Assembly: GCA_965140395.1 (NCBI GenBank) | Contig: OZ223205.1 | Location: forward strand, 806,001 to 870,000 | DNA length: 64,000 bases | From: Parvibaculum sp002684405 | Lineage (GTDB): Bacteria; Pseudomonadota; Alphaproteobacteria; Parvibaculales; Parvibaculaceae | Direction: 5' to 3' | Shown here: piece by piece, positions 9,031 to 17,636 of the stretch | How positions within the stretch are numbered: the first letter of the stretch is position 1 | How the letters are laid out: each line of letters starts with the position of its first letter | The notes under the pieces: generated by a model | Told to the model about the DNA's origin: nothing | Seen by the model: only the letters and a program-made list of their open reading frames with translations | Databases searched by the model: none | Program-made: the position numbers and the translations under genes

Positions 9031-10257
9031 CTAAAAACGTCCCATGGCTTCGACGGGGCTCACCCGCGAGGCGCGGCGCGCGGGCCAGAGCGTGGCGACC
9101 ACGCCAAGCGTCCAGACGATCAGGCTGTAAAGCGCGAAATCGCCCGCATCGACTTTCGGGTAAAGAATGTGCCCCGCGCCGACCAGTTCCGCGCCCCGCC
9201 CCAGAAAGCCGAGATCGATCCCGTTGGGAAAGGCCTGAACCGAAAGCACGGACACGACGATGCCCAGGCCCACCCCGACGCCGATCAGCATGGCGGATTC
9301 GAGCGTCACTTCCATCAGCACCAGGCGCGGCCGCATGCCAAGCGCCTGCAACAGACCGAATTCGCGGATGCGCTCGAAAACGGCCATGAGTTGCGTGTTG
9401 ACGATGCCAATGGCCATCAGCGCGAACATGATCCAGAGCCACATCAAAATGAATTCGTTGAAAAAGGTGCTGACCGCATAGGAAAGCGGGGCCAGCGTCT
9501 TCCAGCTTTGAATGTCGAGCCCGGACGAAGACGCTTTCATCCGTGCGATGACATCGGCGATGTCGTGACTGTCCGGCGTCACGAAGGCGATCTCGGTGAT
9601 GTCCGTGCCGATGCCGGTAAAGGCTTGCGCGGTTTTGAGGCCGGTAAAGGCGAACTGGTCTTCGGTCTGTTGGGGCGCGGCATAAAGGCCGATGACCTTG
9701 AAGGCGCGTTCGGCGAGTTTACCCTTCTCGTCCTGCGCCATCACCACCACGCGCTTGCCGACCCGTGTCTTGAGGCGGCGGGCAAGGTTTCGCCCCAGCA
9801 CGATGCCCGTATCTGCTGGGCTATCGAGATAGCGTCCCTCGCGGACGCGGTCCGGCAGTACGGAAAGGCGGCGTTCCTGCGCAGGATCGGTGCCGACCAG
9901 CGTCATGGGTAGGGTCTTGTATTCGCTCTGCACGATGGCGGCGACGCGCAGACGCTTCGTATATGCCGCAACGGCGGAAGAGGAGAGGATGCTTTCAAGT
10001 TCGCCGTCCGGCTGCGTCATGCGATGAGCGACCGTGGGGTCGTCCAGATAGCCGGTGGCGTGGATCTGTCCTTCGCCGGTCATCAGCTTCAGCGTCGTAT
10101 CGCGGCTGGAGACGGACCACGCCTTGAGCAGCACGGAGAAAGTGAGGATGGACCACAATCCGACACTGACGACGAGCACGGTGATGATCGTGCGGTGCGG
10201 ATTGCGCCAGAGATTACGCCAGGCGAGGGGAAGGAGAAGGCGGAGCCGGTCCATCAT
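9031..10257 (-). CDS. ABC transporter permease, LolE/MacB (FtsX) fold, subunit 2
   Basis: A 408-residue permease with one N-terminal membrane helix (about residues 22-45), a large periplasmic domain (about 46-270) and three C-terminal helices. The FtsX-domain signature IVNTQLMAVFERIREFGLLQALGMRP lies in the loop after the second helix, and WPARRASRVSPVEAMGRF is the typical C-terminus. The start overlaps the previous permease stop by four bases (ATGA). The two permeases are diverged paralogues, as in LolC/LolE, so they likely form a heterodimer with the single ATPase. Confidence 0.87.
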   Translation of the reverse strand: MMDRLRLLLPLAWRNLWRNPHRTIITVLVVSVGLWSILTFSVLLKAWSVSSRDTTLKLMTGEGQIHATGYLDDPTVAHRMTQPDGELESILSSSAVAAYTKRLRVAAIVQSEYKTLPMTLVGTDPAQERRLSVLPDRVREGRYLDSPADTGIVLGRNLARRLKTRVGKRVVVMAQDEKGKLAERAFKVIGLYAAPQQTEDQFAFTGLKTAQAFTGIGTDITEIAFVTPDSHDIADVIARMKASSSGLDIQSWKTLAPLSYAVSTFFNEFILMWLWIMFALMAIGIVNTQLMAVFERIREFGLLQALGMRPRLVLMEVTLESAMLIGVGVGLGIVVSVLSVQAFPNGIDLGFLGRGAELVGAGHILYPKVDAGDFALYSLIVWTLGVVATLWPARRASRVSPVEAMGRF

Positions 10258-11474
10258 GCCGACCTCATGGCGGTTACGGGTTCAAGGCGCTGCACGCGGG
10301 CATAGGGGATGAAGCCTGCAATCGCGACCGCGACCAGGATCGCGAGCGGGCCCGCCGTCGCGCTTAGCAGGGTCAGTTGCGGGTAAAGCGTGGAGGGCAT
10401 GTTCCATTGGGAAAACAATGCTTCCGCGCCGGGAAAGGGGATGCCTTGCGTTGCCGTCCAGGCGGTGATCGCCGAGCCGGCGGCAATTGCGATGGCCGAG
10501 CCGGAGCCGGCGAGAAAGAGAAGCTCCAGCCAGACCATGCGCCCGATTTGACGCGGCTTCATGCCGATGGCCATTAGCATGCCGAACTCGCGCGTGCGTT
10601 CCAGTACCGACATCAGAAGCGTGTTGAGAATGATGAAGACGACGATGATGACCAGGCTCACATAGAGGAGCGCGGAAAAACTTCCATCGAGAAGGATCAC
10701 ATCGTGTAGCGCCGGCTCGAGCTGCGTCCAGTCGCGTGCCACGAGATCGTTCTTGCGCGCGATCTTCTCGAGCGAAGGGATGGCGGCGTTGATGGCGGAG
10801 AGATGCTCTCCACTGACGGCGATCAGGTTGATGCTGCCGTTCATCGCGAAATCCTGCTGGAAGCGGGCAAGCGGCATTTCCACCACCTGCCGGTCGAGCG
10901 CCGGGGAGCCGGTGGAAAAGATGCCTGTGACTTTGAGGATGTCGGCGGCGATGGACCCGTCCTGCGCCGAGCCCAGCATGGTCACGCTGTCGCCGGGATC
11001 GAGCTTCAGATTGCGGGCAAGGCCTGCGCCGATCACCACCGCATTTTCATCGCCCGGCTGGAGATACCGGCCTCTGGTGATGGTGGAGGCGAGATTGGAA
11101 ACCTTCACTTCGCGTGCCGGATCTATGCCGATGATCGCCGCGCCGTAGCTTTGCGGACCGTTTGACAGGATCGCATAGCTTGCCGCCCGCGGCGTCGCGG
11201 CGGTTACGTCCGGCAGGCTGACCAGATCGGCGATCAGCGGACCGCTATCGGAAATCGATTTGCGAATATCGGGATCGTCGGCATAGCCGGGGGGCTGCAA
11301 TTGCGCGAAGCCGTCCATGAGCTTCAACACGCTTTCCTTCATCGTGCCGTAAGCGCCCTGCTGCAATGCCAGCAGGAACACGGTGATCGTGCCCGCAATG
11401 GCGATCGAACTCAGGCTCAACGCGGTGCGATGCGGCTGACGCCAGATATTCCGCCATGCAAGCCCGACAAGCAT
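10254..11474 (-). CDS. ABC transporter permease, LolC/MacB (FtsX) fold, subunit 1
   Basis: A 406-residue FtsX-fold permease. LVGLAWRNIWRQPHRTALSL opens the protein, followed by the first helix, a long periplasmic domain, and LMSVLERTREFGMLMAIGMKP in the conserved cytoplasmic loop. It ends with YARVQRLEPVTAMRSA. The ATG at 11474 is preferred to the far end of the open frame (11549), which would overlap the LolA-like gene; it lies four bases after that gene's stop. Together with the second permease and the ATPase it makes a LolCDE/MacB-like extraction machine. Confidence 0.87.
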   Translation of the reverse strand: MLVGLAWRNIWRQPHRTALSLSSIAIAGTITVFLLALQQGAYGTMKESVLKLMDGFAQLQPPGYADDPDIRKSISDSGPLIADLVSLPDVTAATPRAASYAILSNGPQSYGAAIIGIDPAREVKVSNLASTITRGRYLQPGDENAVVIGAGLARNLKLDPGDSVTMLGSAQDGSIAADILKVTGIFSTGSPALDRQVVEMPLARFQQDFAMNGSINLIAVSGEHLSAINAAIPSLEKIARKNDLVARDWTQLEPALHDVILLDGSFSALLYVSLVIIVVFIILNTLLMSVLERTREFGMLMAIGMKPRQIGRMVWLELLFLAGSGSAIAIAAGSAITAWTATQGIPFPGAEALFSQWNMPSTLYPQLTLLSATAGPLAILVAVAIAGFIPYARVQRLEPVTAMRSA

Positions 11475-11478
11475 GTGA

Positions 11479-12240
11479 TCAGTTCCTCGGATTTTGCAGG
11501 TTGGAAAGCGTGAAGAGATAGCCGGGCATGGATTGATTGAACGTCGCATCCTTTGTCTCGATGCGCGTCCATTTGCCCTCTTCGTCCTCCGGACGCATGG
11601 TCATCACGACCGGGTAGTTGCGGCCGCCGATCATGGAGACCTTCTCCGTTGTCATGACGCGCACGGGCTTCATGTCCTGGTCGAAATAGGTTTCGCCCAG
11701 CATGATGCCGTCTTCGCGCACCCTGACCGTGCGCTTGCCCCATACGACGGGGGCGCCGGGCTTGGGAATAGCGTCGATGGTGTAAACCGTATGCGGACCG
11801 TCTTTCGTGGAGCCCATCAGTTTGTGGGTGTATTCGGTCAGAAGGTCATTGGCTTTGGACAGGTCGTTATAGGAGAAATCCGACCCCATCCAGGATTGCG
11901 CCAGCATGGAGGCGGGCAGTTTGATGACCTGATTGAGCTTGGGGTTGAACACCCAGGTTTCGTCGCCCTTTTTGAGCGTGGCATTGCCTGCGTCCTTGGC
12001 GGGCGCCGTGAAGCGCACTAATGCGTCGTCGTCGCCCTGCGTCCATGTCTTCATTTCCATGCTCCGCTCCCAGTCGGGCCGGTGCACGGTCATGGTCATG
12101 TCGGCTTGCGAGCTGTCGGCGCGCCAATTGTCGAAGGCGGCGCGCAGAAGAGCATCGGGATTGGGGGCTGTTGTATCGGCAGACGCAAGCCCGGTCATGG
12201 CGGCGGTTGCGAGAAGGATGAGAGCTGCTTTCCGGATCAT
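11479..12240 (-). CDS. LolA-like outer-membrane lipoprotein-sorting protein
   Basis: A 253-residue exported protein with signal peptide MIRKAALILLATAAMTGLASA. The mature chain has the LolA/LolB-like half-barrel pattern of the COG2834 'outer membrane lipoprotein-sorting' family (DETWVFNPKLNQVIKLP, SDFSYNDL, VMTTEKVSMIGG, WTRIETKDATFNQSMPG). It would act in the periplasm as a carrier of lipid or lipoprotein between the ABC complex and the outer membrane. The ATG at 12240 overlaps the TetR stop (ATGA) and has AGGAAAG upstream. It differs from housekeeping LolA by operon context, so its cargo is open. Confidence 0.82.
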   Translation of the reverse strand: MIRKAALILLATAAMTGLASADTTAPNPDALLRAAFDNWRADSSQADMTMTVHRPDWERSMEMKTWTQGDDDALVRFTAPAKDAGNATLKKGDETWVFNPKLNQVIKLPASMLAQSWMGSDFSYNDLSKANDLLTEYTHKLMGSTKDGPHTVYTIDAIPKPGAPVVWGKRTVRVREDGIMLGETYFDQDMKPVRVMTTEKVSMIGGRNYPVVMTMRPEDEEGKWTRIETKDATFNQSMPGYLFTLSNLQNPRN

Positions 12241-12857
12241 TGTGCTTTCCTCGTTTCGGTGCCGATGCCATCGAACAGGGAGCCGAGAAAGGAGCGGCAC
12301 CAGGCCTGCGGGTCGAAGCTTCTGTCCAGCCAGTAATGGAGCGCGAGATTGTCCACCGCGCCGATCAGCATGCCGGCGGTTGCCTCGACGTCGATGCCGT
12401 CCCGGATCGCGCCTTCCGCCTGCGCCTCCTGAATGAGGCGGGCAAGTTCCGCGCGATAGGAGGTGTAGAGATCTTTCATCGCGCCGGAAAAGCGCGCGCG
12501 CGTTCCCGGTTTGGCGGCTGCTGCCCAGACTTCCAGCGAGACGGGATAGAGTTCCAGATGGTCCAGCATGGCGCCGATGGAGGCGTCGGCGAAGGCCATG
12601 ATGCGTTCGCGCGCACCTTGATATTCACCCATACGCGCCATGGCCGACGCCATGACGAGCTGTTGAAACCATTCGAAGACGCCGAAGAAGAGGTCTTCCT
12701 TGTTCTTGAAATAGTCGTAGAGCGAGCCCTTGCTGATCCCCGCGGCGCCCGCGACAGCCTCCATGGAGGTGGCGGCATAACCCTCCCTGGCGAAACAGGC
12801 GGAGGCGGCCTCCAGAATTTTCTGACGCTTGGCGTCGCGATCGACGATACGGGCCAT
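12237..12857 (-). CDS. TetR-family transcriptional repressor
   Basis: A 206-residue regulator. The N-terminal helix-turn-helix reads ILEAASACFAREGYAATSME then AGISKGSLYDYFKNKEDLF, the TetR signature. The C-terminal ligand domain (about residues 75-200) ends with LIGAVDNLALHYWLDRSF. It is the first gene of the export operon, and its stop overlaps the next start by four bases. A 20-bp palindrome 16 bases before its start (12873-12892) is a likely autoregulatory operator, so the protein probably represses the whole operon until it binds an exported or related hydrophobic ligand. Confidence 0.92.
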   Translation of the reverse strand: MARIVDRDAKRQKILEAASACFAREGYAATSMEAVAGAAGISKGSLYDYFKNKEDLFFGVFEWFQQLVMASAMARMGEYQGARERIMAFADASIGAMLDHLELYPVSLEVWAAAAKPGTRARFSGAMKDLYTSYRAELARLIQEAQAEGAIRDGIDVEATAGMLIGAVDNLALHYWLDRSFDPQAWCRSFLGSLFDGIGTETRKAQ

Positions 12858-12872
12858 GGGTGCAACTCAATT

Positions 12873-12892
12873 ATGACCGACTGGTCGGTCAT
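12873..12892. promoter_or_regulatory. TetR operator palindrome
   Basis: ATGACCGAC-TG-GTCGGTCAT: two perfect 9-bp arms around a 2-bp centre, 15 bases upstream of the TetR start codon. GACCGAC/GTCGGTC arms are common for TetR-family operators. It would control the minus-strand operon; the MscS gene on the other strand starts 144 bases away and could share it. Confidence 0.75.
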
Positions 12893-13035
12893 TTATAATC
12901 CGGCGGCTTCTCATAGGCAAGTCCGGGTGCGATCGGGGTGCTGCGCCGACCGCACCCGATCAGGTAAAGGCGCTGTTAACCATGGTCCTCCTAGGCTGGC
13001 CATAGTCGAAACAGCGGCCATAGGCTGAAAATACG

Positions 13036-14844
13036 ATGCATCATTTGCTTCGCCTGACGGCGGCTCGCCTACCCTCCGTCTTTTTCCTGCTCGCTGCCTT
13101 CCTGTCGGGTGTTTCGGCATCCGCGGCGATGGCGCAGCAAACTATGACGCCGCCGCAAGGCGCGGTGGGGAGCGATCCGGTAGCGGCCTCGCCGCTCTCG
13201 CCTCTGCCCAACGCCTCGCCTCGCCAGACCTTCTCGAGTTTCACCCGGCTCACCGACGATGTGGAAAAATCCCTTCTGGCGGCCATCGAACGGGCGGCGG
13301 AGAACGATGCCATTTTCGATACCGAGGAAGTCTCCGCCCTGAAGAAACAGGCACTGGCCGATCTGATAAAGGCGACCACCACGCTCGACCTGTCATCCGT
13401 GGCGCCCGCCAGCCGCCGTTCGGTGGGGATCAGCTCGGTTCTTCTCCTCAAGGAAATTCTGGATCGCCTCCCCGAACCGGACCTGGCCGCTATCCCCGGC
13501 AGGGCGGAGGTGGCCGCAGGCAAGGCCGATCACGGTTGGGTTCTTCCCGGCACCGAAATAAGGATGGTCCGCGTCGAGGGAGCGGACGGCAGTCCCGATT
13601 ATCTGTTCTCGGAAGACACGGTGCAGCGCTTGCCGACCTTTTACGCCCTTGTCCGCGACATGCCCGAGCGCTCCGGCGGAACGATGGACTTCTACCAGGA
13701 TTTCGTTCTGGGGCCGGGCCTCTCCATGCCGGTGGAGTTCTATCGCTACGTGCTGGAGCTGCCGGACTGGATGCGGTCGAGCTTCGATGAGCAGGCCGTC
13801 TGGCAATGGATGGCATTTGCATTCATGACCGTACTCCTCGCTCTTGCCGTGTTTCTGCTGTTGCGCTGGGAGGGGCGGCGCGTCCAGCCGGTCAATCCGG
13901 TCGTCCGTTCGCTGGAGCGTATGATCGCGCCTCTTCTGATTGCCGGCCTGCTGGAACTATATCTCTGGCTGAATGACGACTTCGTCAATCTGACGGGCGA
14001 TTTCCTGGCCGCCCTGCAACTCGTCGTGCTGGCTCTTCAGGCGGTTGCCGTGGCCGTCGTCATCGTGCTCGGCTTCAATGCCGTGGCGGCGATGATCGTA
14101 TCCATGCCGCGCGTGCGTAAGGAAAGTCTCGATGCCAGCCTCATCCGTCTCATATTGCGCGTGCTCGGCATTCTGGTTGCCAGCTATGTGATAGCGCTGG
14201 CCGTGGCGCGAATGGGCGTCCCGCTATACGGCATCATCGCAAGTCTGGGTGTCGGCGGTCTCGCGCTTGCGCTGGCCGTCCGCCCGACGCTGGAAAACTT
14301 TATCGGCGGTATCATTCTCTATGCGGACCGTCCGGTGAAAGTCGGCGATTTCTGTAAATTCGGCAGTATGGTCGGCACGGTGGAGGAGATCGGCCTGCGC
14401 TCCACCAAGGTGCGTGGGCTGGACCGCACGCTGGTGACGGTGCAGAACTCGGAATTCTCTCAGATGTCGATCACGAACTATACGCGCCGCGACGCGAACC
14501 TGATCAATACGGAGCTCAGGCTCCGCTATGAAACCACGCGCGAGCAGCTTTCCGACATCATCGACAAGGTCGCGGAGATGCTGCGCACCGACGAGCGCAT
14601 AGATCCAGACACGGTTCGCGTCTGCCTGAAGGAATTGGGCGACTATTCCCTGGATCTGGAAGTTCGAGGGATGGTGCGCAGCGCAGACTGGGGCAACTTC
14701 CTGAAGATCCGGGAAGAGCTTCTCCTGCGCGTGATGGGGATTGTGTACGATAGCGGCTCCGACTTCGCATTTCCTTCTTACACAAGCTATCTGGGAACGG
14801 ATAATTTCGCTGCCGCGGCGGATACCGCCGGCGAGCCAGCCTGA
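13036..14844 (+). CDS. MscS-family mechanosensitive ion channel
   Basis: A 602-residue protein with an N-terminal signal-like segment, a periplasmic N-terminal region of roughly 200 residues, several membrane helices (about residues 255-410), then the MscS core. The pore-lining helix region is ASLGVGGLALALAVRPTLENF; the beta-domain follows with ILYADRPVKVGDFCKF and GTVEEIGLRSTKVRGLD, and NSEFSQMSITNYTRRD is conserved. It is longer than E. coli MscS, like the YbdG/YnaI-type members. It would release solutes on hypo-osmotic shock. It is followed after eight bases by a cation antiporter gene. Confidence 0.9.
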   Translation: MHHLLRLTAARLPSVFFLLAAFLSGVSASAAMAQQTMTPPQGAVGSDPVAASPLSPLPNASPRQTFSSFTRLTDDVEKSLLAAIERAAENDAIFDTEEVSALKKQALADLIKATTTLDLSSVAPASRRSVGISSVLLLKEILDRLPEPDLAAIPGRAEVAAGKADHGWVLPGTEIRMVRVEGADGSPDYLFSEDTVQRLPTFYALVRDMPERSGGTMDFYQDFVLGPGLSMPVEFYRYVLELPDWMRSSFDEQAVWQWMAFAFMTVLLALAVFLLLRWEGRRVQPVNPVVRSLERMIAPLLIAGLLELYLWLNDDFVNLTGDFLAALQLVVLALQAVAVAVVIVLGFNAVAAMIVSMPRVRKESLDASLIRLILRVLGILVASYVIALAVARMGVPLYGIIASLGVGGLALALAVRPTLENFIGGIILYADRPVKVGDFCKFGSMVGTVEEIGLRSTKVRGLDRTLVTVQNSEFSQMSITNYTRRDANLINTELRLRYETTREQLSDIIDKVAEMLRTDERIDPDTVRVCLKELGDYSLDLEVRGMVRSADWGNFLKIREELLLRVMGIVYDSGSDFAFPSYTSYLGTDNFAAAADTAGEPA

Positions 14845-14852
14845 TCGGAGGC

Positions 14853-16010
14853 ATGATGGAAGAGCCGGTTTCCGCGCAGGACGCCACGGTCGACGCCGCG
14901 CCCGTGGGCCCGCGCCGGATCGCGCTTCGGCGCGAATGGATGCTGGCCGTGGCTATCGCCACGAGCCTCGTTTTCCTCTTTTTCGGCTCCCGGCTCTTTC
15001 AGGGCCTTTCAAACGGGATATGGCTCGGGGTTCTCTTCGTCTGGATTTTCGCCGTCGTGCTCGGCGCGGCGGTCGGCGTCGTGCGTCATGCCGAAGCGCT
15101 GTCCGAAAAGCTGGGCGAACCCTATGGCACTTTGGTGCTGACGGTTTCCATCGCCCTGATCGAGGTCATGAGCATCACCGCGATCATGATGCATGGCGGC
15201 GAAAACCCGACGCTGGTGCGCGACACGCTGTTTTCGGTCGTCATGATCGTGATGGGGGGCATGGTCGGCCTGTCGCTGTTGCTCGGTGCGTTGCGGCATC
15301 ACGAGCAGAGCTTCAACCTTCAAGGCGCCAACGCCTATTTGGGTGTCATCGTGCCATTGGCGGTCTTCAGCCTGATCCTTCCCGACTTCACCAAATCGAC
15401 GGAGGGCGGAACCTATTCCCTCGGGCAGATGATCATGCTCGGTGTGATGGCCACCGGTCTTTACGGCATTTTCGTGCTGATCCAGACCGGACGCCACCGC
15501 GCCTATTTCTCCCTCTCCGACATTGGCGGGGAAGAGGCGCATGATGAGGTGGGGGAGGCCGGCATCCTGCCGCATGCGCTCCTGATGCTCGCCTATATGG
15601 TGCCCGTTGTGTTTCTGGTCGAGCAGCTCGCCGTGCCGGTCGATTATGTGGTCGAAACGCTCCACGCCCCGGTGGCGATAGGCGGCGTCATCATGGCGAC
15701 GCTGGTGGCTACGCCCGAGGCGATCGGCGGGGTGAAAGCGGCGCTTCGCAATCAGCTTCAACGCGCGGTGAATATTTTCCTGGGGTCGGTGCTGGCCACG
15801 ATCGGCCTGACCGTGCCGGCGATGCTGGCGGTGGCCTACTGGGCAGGTTTCGACCTTGTTCTGGGACTGGAGCCGAGCGACACGATCATTCTCGTGCTCA
15901 TGCTGGCGGCAAGCGTCATCACCTTTTCAAGCGGCCGCACGAACCTGCTTCAGGGCGCGGTGCACGTCCTGATCTTCATCGCCTTTCTCTTCCTGATCTT
16001 TCAGGGATAG
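14853..16010 (+). CDS. Calcium:proton antiporter (ChaA-like)
   Basis: A 385-residue polytopic membrane protein of the CaCA superfamily. The two inverted alpha-repeat motifs are visible: GEPYGTLVLTVSIALIEVMS in the first half and VATPEAIGGVKAALRNQLQ with NIFLGSVLATIGLT in the second. Both carry the acidic residue used for cation binding. Order, length and motifs match ChaA-type Ca2+/H+ (or Na+/H+) antiporters. It lies eight bases after the MscS-like gene, so the two are probably one operon for ionic/osmotic stress. Confidence 0.88.
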   Translation: MMEEPVSAQDATVDAAPVGPRRIALRREWMLAVAIATSLVFLFFGSRLFQGLSNGIWLGVLFVWIFAVVLGAAVGVVRHAEALSEKLGEPYGTLVLTVSIALIEVMSITAIMMHGGENPTLVRDTLFSVVMIVMGGMVGLSLLLGALRHHEQSFNLQGANAYLGVIVPLAVFSLILPDFTKSTEGGTYSLGQMIMLGVMATGLYGIFVLIQTGRHRAYFSLSDIGGEEAHDEVGEAGILPHALLMLAYMVPVVFLVEQLAVPVDYVVETLHAPVAIGGVIMATLVATPEAIGGVKAALRNQLQRAVNIFLGSVLATIGLTVPAMLAVAYWAGFDLVLGLEPSDTIILVLMLAASVITFSSGRTNLLQGAVHVLIFIAFLFLIFQG

Positions 16011-16011
16011 A

Positions 16012-16029
16012 GGCGGGCCGGAGCCCGCC
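16012..16029. terminator. GC-rich hairpin between convergent genes
   Basis: GGCGGGC-CGGA-GCCCGCC, a perfect 7-bp stem placed exactly between the stops of the antiporter and CYP153 genes. There is no U-run, so termination is inferred from position. Confidence 0.45.
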
Positions 16030-16034
16030 CGCCG

Positions 16035-17357
16035 TCACTCGCGCAGGATCACCGGCAAGTGGGTGATGCCCCGGATGAAGTTGGACCGCAGATATTTCGG
16101 ATCGCCCACGACATCCACTTTCTTGAAGCGCTTCATGATCTCTTCCCAGAGAATACGAAGCTGCATCTCGCCGAGCCGGTTGCCCACGCAGCGGTGAATG
16201 CCGAAGCCGAAGGAGAGGTGGTGGCGCGCGCCTTCGCGGTCGATCAGGAACTCGTTCGCGCGGGAAATCTTCTCCTCGTCCCGGTTGCCCGACACGTACC
16301 ACATCGCGACCTTGTCGCCTTTCTTGATCGTCCTGCCGCGAATTTCCGTATCTTCGAGCGCCGTGCGGCACATATGTGCGACCGGGCTCTGCCAGCGGAT
16401 GATCTCCGACACCATGTTCGGAATGATGTCCGGATTGTCGGTCAGTTTCTTGTACTCATCCGGAAACTGATTGAGCGCGAGAACGCCGCCGGTGATGGAA
16501 TTGCGCGTCGTGTCGTTGCCGCCGACGATCAGCAGCAGCATGTTGCCGAGATATTCGTTGGGCGGCATGTTCTTCGTGGACTCGCCATGCACCAGCATGG
16601 AGATGAGGTCGGAGCCCGGCTCCTTGCGCGCCGCGCGTTCTTTCCACACCGCGTCGAAATATTCCCAGCAGGTCCAAAGCTCCTTGAAGCCCTCTTCCGG
16701 CGTCTCGAAATATTCCGGATCGCCCAGCCTCTCCACCGTGTCCGACCAGTGAATGAGCTTGTGCCGGTCTTCCTGCGGAACGTCGAACAGCGTGGCGAGC
16801 GTGCGTCCGGTCAGCTCCACAGAAACCTCGCGCACCCAGTTGAACTCCTCGTTGCGCGGCAGGTTGTCGAGAATATGGCCCGCGCGCTGGCGAATAAGCC
16901 CTTCCAGCGACGACAGGCTTTCGCTGGTGAACATGGGCTGCACGATCTTGCGCTGCTCGTCATGCTTGGGCGGGTCTTCCATGATGAACATGGGCAGATA
17001 GGTCAGCGGGTCTGGCTCGCCCTCGATGGGAAGGCCGCCGAGCCGAATGCCGCCATTGCGGATGTCGGATGAAAAGATCTGGTGATGCGTGTCGACATAC
17101 ATGATGTCTTCATACTTGGTGATCGACCAGTATCGCCCGTAAGGCCCCTTCTCGGAGAGGTGCACCGGGTCTTCTTCCCGCAGCCGCTCGAAATAGGGCA
17201 GGGTCTTGTTGGCGGCGAAAAGATCGTCATGCGCCGGATCAACATCTTCCAGCGGTATGGAATAGGGGTCCTGGTTGACGTCGATTTTCCACCTCGCGGC
17301 CAGTTCCGCATTGGACTGGGAATAGTCGCGCGGTGCCGCCTCGCTGTTTTCCGACAT
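16035..17357 (-). CDS. CYP153-family cytochrome P450 (alkane/fatty acid terminal hydroxylase)
   Basis: A 440-residue soluble bacterial P450. The oxygen-binding I-helix reads LLLIVGGNDTTRNSITGG, the K-helix ExxR is EIIRWQSP, and the heme loop is FGFGIHRCVGNRLGE with the cysteine ligand at residue 390. The run GGNDTTRNSITGGVLALNQF, with FPDEY next, closely matches CYP153A enzymes, which hydroxylate medium-chain alkanes at the terminal carbon with a ferredoxin and a reductase. No ferredoxin or reductase gene adjoins it. AGGAGGAG precedes the ATG. It is divergent from a flavin reductase gene across 279 bases in which I see no confident promoter. Confidence 0.92.
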   Translation of the reverse strand: MSENSEAAPRDYSQSNAELAARWKIDVNQDPYSIPLEDVDPAHDDLFAANKTLPYFERLREEDPVHLSEKGPYGRYWSITKYEDIMYVDTHHQIFSSDIRNGGIRLGGLPIEGEPDPLTYLPMFIMEDPPKHDEQRKIVQPMFTSESLSSLEGLIRQRAGHILDNLPRNEEFNWVREVSVELTGRTLATLFDVPQEDRHKLIHWSDTVERLGDPEYFETPEEGFKELWTCWEYFDAVWKERAARKEPGSDLISMLVHGESTKNMPPNEYLGNMLLLIVGGNDTTRNSITGGVLALNQFPDEYKKLTDNPDIIPNMVSEIIRWQSPVAHMCRTALEDTEIRGRTIKKGDKVAMWYVSGNRDEEKISRANEFLIDREGARHHLSFGFGIHRCVGNRLGEMQLRILWEEIMKRFKKVDVVGDPKYLRSNFIRGITHLPVILRE

Positions 17358-17636
17358 GATCGCCTCCTCCTGCGGTCTGTCCAGTTACCTTACCGACGAT
17401 TTCTCGTCTGCTACATCCTATGTGGGGCCTTTGGTGGCTCATTGCCATGCGGTTTCCGCCCTTGCCGCAGGGGCACCCTGTCCTTGCGTGAACGGGCTTT
17501 GACGAAAATCTCCCCGGCATCGCCGCGCGCGGCCGCGTCAGTGTGCTTGACATAAAATGGGCGGGCGGCTTCCATCCCGCCCATCGCAATTCACAAGGCG
17601 CATATCCCGGCGCTTTTTCGATATTCAGGAAATCTC

